Source: Halobacteriales archaeon QS_9_70_65
GTDB taxonomy: Archaea > Halobacteriota > Halobacteria > Halobacteriales > Haloarculaceae
Length of the DNA stretch: 10,411 nt
Direction: 5' to 3'
Assembly: GCA_003023535.1 (NCBI GenBank)
Contig: PXSC01000064.1
Location: 1-10,411 of the forward strand
Positions 1 through 5,555 of this stretch are shown here, one piece after another. The notes beneath the pieces are model-generated. The model searched no databases. It was not told the origin of the DNA and saw only the letters and a program-made list of their open reading frames with translations. The position numbers and the translations under genes are program-made. The first letter of the stretch is position 1. The number at the start of each line of letters is the position of its first letter.

Positions 1-1
1 G

Positions 2-274
2 CTGTACCTCGCCGCCGCCGCCGACGTGAGCTACCTCCCGCCGACCGCGCTCGGAGTGGCGGAGTCGCCCGGCCTGCGGGTGGCGTCGCCCCGGCCCTAC
101 GACCCCGAAGACGGAACGGCCGGGGCCGCCGGGGAGACGGTGACGGTCGCCCCGGAGTTCGACGTCCTGGTGCCGGCCTTCGACTGGGAGGCGCCCGACG
201 AGGAGTGGGAGCCGCCGGAACTCGAGTACCGTCAGCGACCGACCGGCAGTCCGTCCGGTGCCGTCGGCGGGTAG
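2..274 (+). CDS. C-terminal end of an unrecognised protein (partial)
   Basis: The reading frame is open from the left edge (base 2) to a TAG at 272-274, so this is the last 90 or so residues of a gene that begins outside the window. A GTG at 26 is probably an internal valine. The visible part begins with an alanine-rich stretch, then a Pro/Gly/Ala-rich segment, and ends in an acidic, tryptophan- and proline-containing tail (EAPDEEWEPPELEYRQRP) before a Ser/Gly-rich terminus. Third codon positions are almost all C or G and composition is acidic, as expected for a haloarchaeal protein. I do not recognise the family and see no catalytic motif. Such low-complexity acidic tails are often disordered, but that is inference. 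Confidence 0.6.
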   Translation: MYLAAAADVSYLPPTALGVAESPGLRVASPRPYDPEDGTAGAAGETVTVAPEFDVLVPAFDWEAPDEEWEPPELEYRQRPTGSPSGAVGG

Positions 275-329
275 GTCGGTAGACGGAGTCGGACGACGAT
301 CTTCCATGTCCCACGACACGGTACTTAGA

Positions 330-349
330 ACGCCGGCTGACACCGGCGT
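330..349. promoter_or_regulatory. Inverted repeat upstream of the pilin-like gene
   Basis: A perfect 7-base inverted repeat (ACGCCGG at 330-336 and CCGGCGT at 343-349, 6-base spacer) sits directly upstream of the presumed TATA box of the gene at 429. No T-run follows, so it is a poor terminator candidate. It could be an operator. A chance occurrence in GC-rich DNA cannot be excluded. Confidence 0.3.
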
Positions 350-350
350 C

Positions 351-361
351 AGATATACGTA
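351..361 (+). promoter_or_regulatory. Probable TATA element of the pilin-like surface protein gene
   Basis: AGATATACGTA is the most AT-rich stretch in the 154-base gap before the gene at 429. If transcription starts about 25 bases downstream (near 378-384), the mRNA has a leader of roughly 45-50 bases, unlike the leaderless arrangement inferred for other genes here. A second AT-rich candidate, TACTTAGA at 322-329, lies further upstream. Confidence 0.45.
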
Positions 362-392
362 ACCGAAAAACAATCGTCGGGGAGAGCGAGGT

Positions 393-417
393 CCGGAACG
401 CTCGGGGGAGCGTCCGG
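393..417 (+). promoter_or_regulatory. Stable hairpin in the presumed 5' leader
   Basis: The stem pairs CCGG (393-396) with CCGG (414-417) and ACGCTC (398-403) with GAGCGT (408-413). There is a four-G loop (404-407) and one bulged A (397). The ten base pairs are nearly all G-C and end 11 bases before the ATG at 429, where a ribosome would load. The structure is seen directly in the sequence. A role in controlling translation is inference and depends on the start site lying upstream. Confidence 0.4.
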
Positions 418-428
418 GGGAAATCCAG

Positions 429-3400
429 ATGAAAGAGATAATCGAGGGGGCACTTGAGTCGGACAACAGAGCGGTCGCACCGGTGCTCGGCGTCGCGCTT
501 CTGTTCGGTATCACGGCCATCGGGCTGTCGCTGTGGCAGACGACGGTCGTGCCGGACCAGAACGCCGAGGTGGAGTTCAACCACTACGGCGAGATCGAGG
601 GGGATATGCAGGAACTCCGGCAGGCGCACCTGCAGGCGGTGACGACCGGACAGCAGCAGTCGCCGGTGCTGCAGTTGGGCGTGACGTACAACACCCGGGT
701 GATCGGGGTGAATCCGCCGAACCCGCAGGGAACGCTCCGCGCGGAGGAACTCGGCAATATAGAGCTGGAGAACACCCCCGACAGGGCATCCAATGCGGTC
801 GTCACGACGCAGAACGTCTGCGGCGCCGACCGGCCGCGGACGGACGCCATCCGGTACGACCCCTCCTACGCCAGGCTCTCCGGCGAAGATGCACCGCAGC
901 TCGTCTACGAGAACACCGTCCTGTACAAGGAGACGGAAAGCGGCGACGTACTCGTACAGGGCGACCAGGCGATCATCCAGGGGTCGAACATCAACCTCCT
1001 GCCGATCCAGAGCGACGCCGTCCGGAGCAGCCAGCGGACGTCGCTGTCACTGTCGAGCGGCGGCTACAGGACGGTCAAGCGGCTGGAGCCCGCGGCCAGG
1101 CCGAACGTCACCATCGCAACGAACATCCCGGCGAGCACGTGGGAAAACGAGCTTCTCGAATCGGAGATCGACGCCGGATACGTCGACAATGTCTCCAACG
1201 CGCCGGACGGCGTCGAGATCAGCCTCGGGCAGACGCCCGGCGACGTTCCGTGGACGATCCGGTGTGCCATCACGACGGACAGCGACACGACGTTCACGCC
1301 GGTCGACCTGGCGTCGCCGCCGTTCCAGCAGGGCGGCGGCTTCGGCCGCGGCGGCATCACCGAACACACGCCGGCGACGAACTCCGACACGGTGGTGCTC
1401 CCGAATGGCCGGTGGATCGAGATCGACAGCATCACCGATGTTCTGCTCGGCGCCAGCAGCACGACCGACGTCTCCGGCAACGACTTCAGCGGCGGCGAGG
1501 GCGTCGCCACCTCGTTCAGGGTCGCCGACGGGCGGAGCGACGAGACCCTCACCGTCAAGATGGCCGTGACGAAGGACGGCGACGGGAGCTTCCAGGACAG
1601 GGTGCTGAAGGTAGGCCCATCGGGGAACCTACAGGACAGCCCGACGCTCACCGACCGGGCGGCACAGCGGATACTCGACGGCCAGGAGATCGACATCCTG
1701 GACCCGGCGAACTACCAAGCGGAGACGTTCGACGCCTCCTCGGGGAACTTCGGGGCTTACGTCAAGAACATCAAGCAGATGGAGGACGCGACGGTCCAGA
1801 CGAACAGCATCCAGGGTCGGGTCGGGATGACCGTCCGGTCCAGTGAGATGGCACTGGAACTCGACGACGACGACGCGTCCCAGTCGTACGTCGCCGGCGA
1901 CACCTCGGAGATCGCGTTCGACGTCACTGCTACCGGGGAAACCGACGGCCGGGAGAACGTCGATCTGAAGATCTCGGAGTCCGGCAACAGCGGGCTGGTC
2001 GAATCGCCGCGGTCAGACCGGGAGACGATCGAACTCGACGGCGGGAGCGAGACGTTCACGCTCGTCTGGGAGCCGGACTGGGATGCCCTCAGCACCGGGA
2101 CCACCTACGACATCCTCATCGAGGGCGAAAGCGACGAGACGATCGGGACGGTGCAGGTGATCCAGTCGGACAGCGCCTTCGTCGAAGTCGAACTCCTGGA
2201 CTACAACCGAACCGTCGAGTACGGCGACGACCTCACGGCGACGGCCAGGGCGACGAACCTCGGTGATGTCGACAAGACGGACACGATCAAGCTCAACGTA
2301 GACGGCAACTGCTGTCCCAGCAGTGAGGCGTCGGAGAAGGTAGAGGATCTCTCCCCCGGCGAGTCGGAGACGGTCACGCTGAACTACGACACCGGGAACC
2401 TCGGCACCGACAAGATCGGCGAGGTCGAGGTGGCCGCGAAGTCCAACAACTTCGAAAGCGAGGACACGGCCGACGCCAACATCACCGGCACGACGATCAT
2501 CCGGGAGCCATCCGTCGGTGACCTCCAGGCTGGACAGGAGCGGCAGGCCCACAACATGAGCTTCACGCTGGGCGAAGACGTCGGCCAGTCGAAGATCAAG
2601 ATTGACCTCACCGACACCGGCGACGCCGTCAGCCACGACACCGACAGTAACAACTGGAGAGTCATCCAGGGCAGCGGCTCGATCTCCCTGAACACGAACA
2701 ACAACAGGGTGACAAGCGTCGTCTACCAGACTGTCTCCGACGACGACCAGGCCGGCGACCGAATCGAAATCGAAGGCGACTACACCGACACGACCGACGC
2801 CGACACCGACTCGGTCACCAAGTACGACGTCGAGTACGAGCTGACGAGCACGAGTAACTACCCGCAGGGCGAGACGAACTCGACGTCGTTCGATACGACG
2901 CTCAGCGAGGAAATCGAGGTCGAAATCGTCGACTCCGGGGCACCGGTCGAGTACGGCGAGACCCTCACCACGACGGTTCGAGCGACGAACCGGGGCGGAG
3001 CGGTCGCAGACGACGAATCGAGAGTCCAGCTGTCGCTGGCCGGCGAGACCGGACCGGAGGCGACGGTCCGAGGACTCGCACCCGGCGAGTCGACGGAAGT
3101 CACGATGACGTATGACACGGACACGGAGCGACTCAGCCCCACCGATATCGGCGACGCAGAACTCAAGGCTGAGTCCCGCGACGACACGGACGCCCGGATG
3201 GTGACCATCGAGCCGCCGACCCTCGTCGAGAAACCGTTCGTCGAGAACGTCTCGGCCGGCGAGGAACAATTGAACCAGAGCATGGGCTTCACGCTGGGCG
3301 AGAACACCGACCAGGCGGAAATCAAGATCGACCTCACCGACACCGGCGACGCCGTCAGCTACGACAGCAACACCGACGGCAACTGGACGGTCGTCAAGGG

Positions 3401-3644
3401 CGACGGCTCCATCTCTAGTCTGAACACGAACGACGACAGGGTGACGAGTGTGACGTACAAGACCCACTCCACCGACGACCGGGCGGGCGACGAAATCGTC
3501 ATCGCGGCCAACTACACCGACACCACCGGCGCCGAGTCGGGGCAGGTCTACGATATCCTGTACGAGGTGACGCCGAACACGGGCAGCTACAATAACGACG
3601 AGACGAACTCGACGTCGTTCGAGACGGAGTCGCCCGACGGATGA
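429..3644 (+). CDS. Large pilin-like, membrane-anchored surface protein with tandem C-terminal modules
   Basis: The 1071-residue product starts with a class III (prepilin) signal: charged residues, then DNRA (12-15) followed by VAPVLGVALLFG and a hydrophobic helix to about residue 40. A PibD-type peptidase would be expected to cut after Ala15, leaving the helix as anchor or assembly domain. After VVPDQNAEVEF comes a long extracellular region (about 41-470), a pattern I associate with uncharacterised haloarchaeal pilin-like proteins. A beta-rich Ig-like segment follows (about 475-582), then two tandem modules (584-827 and 828-1071), each a CARDB-like half plus a half containing SFTLGE and KIDLTDTGDAV. 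There are many N-X-S/T sequons, suggesting glycosylation, isolated cysteines at 131 and 279, and a vicinal Cys pair (628-629). No C-terminal sorting signal or second membrane segment is seen. It is probably a cell-surface structural or adhesion protein; the ligand is unknown. Confidence 0.75.
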   Translation: MKEIIEGALESDNRAVAPVLGVALLFGITAIGLSLWQTTVVPDQNAEVEFNHYGEIEGDMQELRQAHLQAVTTGQQQSPVLQLGVTYNTRVIGVNPPNPQGTLRAEELGNIELENTPDRASNAVVTTQNVCGADRPRTDAIRYDPSYARLSGEDAPQLVYENTVLYKETESGDVLVQGDQAIIQGSNINLLPIQSDAVRSSQRTSLSLSSGGYRTVKRLEPAARPNVTIATNIPASTWENELLESEIDAGYVDNVSNAPDGVEISLGQTPGDVPWTIRCAITTDSDTTFTPVDLASPPFQQGGGFGRGGITEHTPATNSDTVVLPNGRWIEIDSITDVLLGASSTTDVSGNDFSGGEGVATSFRVADGRSDETLTVKMAVTKDGDGSFQDRVLKVGPSGNLQDSPTLTDRAAQRILDGQEIDILDPANYQAETFDASSGNFGAYVKNIKQMEDATVQTNSIQGRVGMTVRSSEMALELDDDDASQSYVAGDTSEIAFDVTATGETDGRENVDLKISESGNSGLVESPRSDRETIELDGGSETFTLVWEPDWDALSTGTTYDILIEGESDETIGTVQVIQSDSAFVEVELLDYNRTVEYGDDLTATARATNLGDVDKTDTIKLNVDGNCCPSSEASEKVEDLSPGESETVTLNYDTGNLGTDKIGEVEVAAKSNNFESEDTADANITGTTIIREPSVGDLQAGQERQAHNMSFTLGEDVGQSKIKIDLTDTGDAVSHDTDSNNWRVIQGSGSISLNTNNNRVTSVVYQTVSDDDQAGDRIEIEGDYTDTTDADTDSVTKYDVEYELTSTSNYPQGETNSTSFDTTLSEEIEVEIVDSGAPVEYGETLTTTVRATNRGGAVADDESRVQLSLAGETGPEATVRGLAPGESTEVTMTYDTDTERLSPTDIGDAELKAESRDDTDARMVTIEPPTLVEKPFVENVSAGEEQLNQSMGFTLGENTDQAEIKIDLTDTGDAVSYDSNTDGNWTVVKGDGSISSLNTNDDRVTSVTYKTHSTDDRAGDEIVIAANYTDTTGAESGQVYDILYEVTPNTGSYNNDETNSTSFETESPDG
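2178..2909 (+). repeat. Tandem module 1 of the surface protein (244 codons)
   Basis: First copy of a two-copy duplication. It opens with FVEVEL and VEYGDDLTATARATN, passes through LSPGESETVTLNYDT and MSFTLGED (Met at residue 710), and closes with ETNSTSFDTT. Bases 2604-2633 and 2871-2893 are identical to bases 3330-3359 and 3600-3622 in module 2. The vicinal cysteine pair at residues 628-629 is in this copy only. Confidence 0.75.
2910..3641 (+). repeat. Tandem module 2 of the surface protein (244 codons)
   Basis: Second copy, of the same length as module 1 (732 bases) with the chosen boundaries, running up to the stop codon. It opens with EIEVEI and VEYGETLTTTVRATN, has LAPGESTEVTMTYDT and MGFTLGEN, and closes with ETNSTSFETE. 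The matching elements lie 726-729 bases downstream of their partners. The second half of the module is more similar between copies than the first half. Confidence 0.75.
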
Positions 3645-3672
3645 CCCCGCCGTCCCGTCGTCGACGCGAGAT

Positions 3673-3686
3673 GCCACTCCGGTGGC
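3673..3686. other. Short hairpin between the surface protein gene and the next gene
   Basis: GCCAC (3673-3677) and GTGGC (3682-3686) form a 5-base-pair stem with a 4-base loop, abutting the TATA-like GATAAGTA at 3687. No T-run follows, so termination is doubtful; it may be an operator or chance. Confidence 0.25.
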
Positions 3687-3694
3687 GATAAGTA
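3687..3694 (+). promoter_or_regulatory. TATA element of the small Cys/His protein gene
   Basis: GATAAGTA is centred about 26 bases before the GTG at 3717, the spacing expected of a leaderless haloarchaeal transcript starting at or next to the start codon. It supports GTG 3717 as the start and independent transcription from the surface protein gene. Confidence 0.6.
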
Positions 3695-3716
3695 CCGGCG
3701 GGCCGGACCCCGGAAC

Positions 3717-4061
3717 GTGACCGATCGGAGCGACCCACCGGAGGACGTCGACGACGTCCCCACCGTCACCTGCTCGCGGTGCGACCGCGGGTGGGACCTC
3801 GCCTACGAACTCGACGAACTCGAGGTCGGCAACCGTGCCGTCGAGAAGTTCGCCCTCGACCACAGACGGCACACGGGTCACTTCCCGGACGACGTCACTC
3901 CGTGGACGGTCGACTGCCGGCAGTGTCCTGGCGGCGAGCGGTTCCTCGCCGAGCGGCCGGCCCGGCGGTGGGCCGAGACCCACGCCCGCCACACGGGACA
4001 CGCACTGGGGGTCCGACACGGCGACGCCGAGGAGACGCTCGTCGAGCAGGACAATCCGTAA
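3717..4061 (+). CDS. Small protein with two Cys2/His2-like metal-binding units
   Basis: The 114-residue protein starts at GTG, supported by a TATA-like element at leaderless spacing. It is built from two similar units. The first has C19-x2-C22 and then D-H49-RR-H52-TGH55. The second has C67-x2-C70 and then T-H89-AR-H92-TGH95. The repeated HxxHTGH block, paired each time with an upstream CxxC, strongly suggests two zinc-binding units, although spacing between Cys and His pairs (26 and 18 residues) is longer than in classical C2H2 fingers. The N-terminus and C-terminus are acidic. No other domain is visible. It could bind nucleic acid or another protein; neither can be decided from the sequence. 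I recall similar short haloarchaeal hypothetical proteins but cannot name a characterised member. Confidence 0.7.
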   Translation: MTDRSDPPEDVDDVPTVTCSRCDRGWDLAYELDELEVGNRAVEKFALDHRRHTGHFPDDVTPWTVDCRQCPGGERFLAERPARRWAETHARHTGHALGVRHGDAEETLVEQDNP

Positions 4062-4127
4062 CCCGAGTCATCTCCGGCGAGGGGACGGACCGGCGGACCG
4101 TCAGGGGTCGACCCGCTCGGAGACGAA

Positions 4128-4274
4128 TTACTGGTCGCAACCGGCGTCGTCGGCCGGCTCGACGGCTAGGTCGACGCCGCAGGGACCACGGCCGGCGGCG
4201 CCCGCCCGGGCGACCGCCTCGGGGGTCCGCTCGTCGGATTCCGCGGGCTCAAGGCGGTCGGGCGAGCGTTTCAT
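4128..4274 (-). CDS. Possible 48-residue protein, unknown function
   Basis: On the minus strand an ATG at 4274-4272 opens a 48-codon frame ending in TAA (4130-4128). About 85 percent of codons end in G or C, with mainly Asp, Glu, Ala and Gly codons, matching local genes. The product begins MKRSPDRLEPAESDER and ends EPADDAGCDQ, acidic overall, with cysteines near residues 32 and 46. It lies convergently behind the gene ending at 4061 and fills most of an otherwise empty 373-base gap. An AT-containing stretch (TAACGACTCGCGATAAT on the minus strand) precedes the ATG, but no clean TATA box at the usual distance is seen. The plus-strand frames here are also open, as is common in GC-rich DNA, so this is a candidate only. 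I do not recognise the protein. Confidence 0.4.
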   Translation of the reverse strand: MKRSPDRLEPAESDERTPEAVARAGAAGRGPCGVDLAVEPADDAGCDQ

Positions 4275-4380
4275 AGCGATTATCGCGAGTCGTTACCGCC
4301 GAGTATCGGAAGGATCGGGTTTCCGTACTGCTTTTGATCCAATTACTGTGTATCGGCGGAATGACTAGAAATCTTGTTTC

Positions 4381-4410
4381 GATATAGAACGAATCACCTT
4401 AATCTATATC
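4381..4410. promoter_or_regulatory. Inverted repeat overlapping the TATA box (probable operator)
   Basis: GATATAGA (4381-4388) and TCTATATC (4403-4410) are a perfect 8-base inverted repeat with a 14-base spacer. The right arm lies in the presumed TATA box of the operon beginning at 4435. The symmetry extends imperfectly outward (TCTTG upstream of the left arm, CAAGA after the right arm, with four extra bases on the left). Its position suggests a dimeric repressor that blocks TBP binding. The first gene encodes a winged-helix protein, so autoregulation is the simplest idea. Confidence 0.5.
4400..4410 (+). promoter_or_regulatory. TATA element of the winged-helix operon
   Basis: TAATCTATATC is centred about 30 bases upstream of the ATG at 4435, in an AT-rich segment (about 4310-4415) that contrasts with the GC-rich surroundings. 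The spacing predicts a transcript with no leader or only a few leader bases. Confidence 0.55.
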
Positions 4411-4434
4411 AAGACAGAGTACGAATCGTCGCGT

Positions 4435-4974
4435 ATGACCGAGGACGAAGCGGACTCCGAGAGCCTGATGGATCGTCAGACCACTGGCGAAGACCGCGTC
4501 CGAATGGTCGCACGGCAGCTGTCGGAGCCGCAAACAGCAAACTGGATTGCCTCCGAAGCGGACTGGTCACACGAGCCCACCAAGCGTGTCCTCGGACGAC
4601 TCGTCGACGACGGGATCCTTCACCGTGACGAGAGCGGCACCCACACCACGTACTACCCCGATTACCGGCGGCAGGCGATGCAGGAGGCGATGCGCCTGCG
4701 GGACAGCGGCCACACTGTCGAGGAGCTTACCGACCGGCTCGCGGAGATGAAGGCACAAATCCGCGACTGGGAGGACGAATTCGACGTCGGGTCACCGAAC
4801 CAGCTTCGCGGGACACTCGCCGACGAAGCGATTGACAGCGACGAAGAAGACCGTCGGCGTGAAACCGCTCGGGAGTGGGAACATCTCCGACGGCGCATCA
4901 AGATCGTCGGCTTCGCTATCCGCGAGTGGGACTTCCTCGCCCCGACGGCAGAATCCGCAGAGGCCAGCAGCTAA
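4435..4974 (+). CDS. Winged-helix DNA-binding protein, haloarchaeal DUF7342-like
   Basis: The 179-residue protein has a winged helix-turn-helix at about residues 19-75: ARQLSEPQTANWIASEADWS is the helix-turn segment, VLGRLVDDGILHRDE leads into the wing, and THTTYYPDY closes it. A charged helical region follows (HTVEELTDRLAEMKAQIRDWEDEF, about 93-116), with the marker FDVGSPNQLR and then an acidic linker. A C-terminal helix rich in Arg (EWEHLRRRIKIVGFAI, 147-162) completes it. This order matches what I remember of the haloarchaeal DUF7342 family, usually annotated as HTH proteins and often found next to a small partner gene. It is probably a transcriptional repressor or the DNA-binding antitoxin-like half of a pair. 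The next gene starts 3 bases after its stop, so the two are co-transcribed. An inverted repeat over the promoter fits self-regulation. Family assignment is from memory. Confidence 0.65.
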   Translation: MTEDEADSESLMDRQTTGEDRVRMVARQLSEPQTANWIASEADWSHEPTKRVLGRLVDDGILHRDESGTHTTYYPDYRRQAMQEAMRLRDSGHTVEELTDRLAEMKAQIRDWEDEFDVGSPNQLRGTLADEAIDSDEEDRRRETAREWEHLRRRIKIVGFAIREWDFLAPTAESAEASS

Positions 4975-4977
4975 TGG

Positions 4978-5436
4978 ATGTCGGTCCCGCATCCCGGTGG
5001 TGACCCGAACGCGAATCTGTACGCCCAGCTGAAGCGGGACGTCCTCGATCGGGTACCACAGGTCACAGCCATTGAGTACATTCCTGACGATGTCGAGGCC
5101 AAGCAGCTGCGAGCAGTTTTCGACCCGACTCGTCTCGACCCGCCGACCGGTCCTGACGCACCGGAACTGAGCATCAAGTGGTACCGACAGGACCCAAACG
5201 ATTGGTTCCGTATCAACTACACCGACCCGAACGCGGGCTTTCACGCCGGCTGGCACCAGGATGAGGACCATTCCGACCTCGGACGGACACATTTCCAGTA
5301 TTCACTCGACGATGAAGGGGACCGCTGGGGAATCACGTTCGAACACGAGACTCCTTCCCTGATTCTCTGGGAGATCGTTGAAGATCTCCTCAAGGAGGTT
5401 CGTCACAACTACCAATTCGAGAACGAGAACTTATGA
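4978..5436 (+). CDS. TumE-like small partner protein of the winged-helix gene
   Basis: The 152-residue protein begins at an ATG 3 bases after the previous stop. The ATG at 4974, overlapping that stop, opens only a very short frame. Visible elements are VTAIEYIPDDVEAKQLRAVFDP (29-50, alternating, beta-like), LSIKWYRQDPNDWFRINYTD (64-83), AGWHQDEDHSD (90-100), RTHFQYSL (103-110) and a C-terminal helix PSLILWEIVEDLLKEV (126-141). The order of an aromatic strand (WY..F.I.Y.D), then WH.DE.H, then H.F, then a closing helix resembles the TumE (DUF6516) toxin superfamily and the small proteins commonly paired with DUF7342-type HTH genes. The conserved Trp/His residues (W92, H93, H98, H105) would be the candidate active or binding site. 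Sampled 60-base stretches are about 55-57 percent GC, well below the neighbours, which suggests horizontal acquisition. The toxin role is inference. Confidence 0.6.
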   Translation: MSVPHPGGDPNANLYAQLKRDVLDRVPQVTAIEYIPDDVEAKQLRAVFDPTRLDPPTGPDAPELSIKWYRQDPNDWFRINYTDPNAGFHAGWHQDEDHSDLGRTHFQYSLDDEGDRWGITFEHETPSLILWEIVEDLLKEVRHNYQFENENL

Positions 5437-5549
5437 CCTCCGAGAAGGTGTCTGGAGAACGTACCGGGCGATCGCTCGCGAGTTCGTTCGAGCGGTATCC
5501 TCAGGACGAAGGAAAGGGGTGTGGTGGTGACGGCGGGAACTACCAATAA
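5433..5549 (+). CDS. Possible 38-residue ORF translationally coupled to the TumE-like gene
   Basis: An ATG at 5433 overlaps the stop of the previous gene (ATGA at 5433-5436) and opens a 38-codon frame ending in TAA at 5547-5549. The product begins MTSEKVSGERTGRSLASSFE and ends in a Gly-rich tail, GCGGDGGNYQ. The overlap is the classic arrangement for coupled translation, and the frame ends 6 bases before the convergent ilvD remnant. The tail looks unlike a folded domain, so it may be the 5' stump of a lost third operon gene or simply a chance frame. I recognise no family. Confidence 0.3.
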   Translation: MTSEKVSGERTGRSLASSFERYPQDEGKGCGGDGGNYQ

Positions 5550-5555
5550 TCAGTA

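Noticed and set aside
2013..4019. A 668-codon minus-strand open frame antisense to the surface protein and the Cys/His gene
   Set aside because: It spans two genes and has a Val/Arg/Asp-rich repetitive composition typical of the antisense shadow of GTC/GAC-rich codons; no domain is seen.
3779..4368. Plus-strand frames running past 4061 into the gap
   Set aside because: They overlap the Cys/His protein in other frames, are Arg/Ser/Pro-rich, and lack any start signal or recognisable domain.
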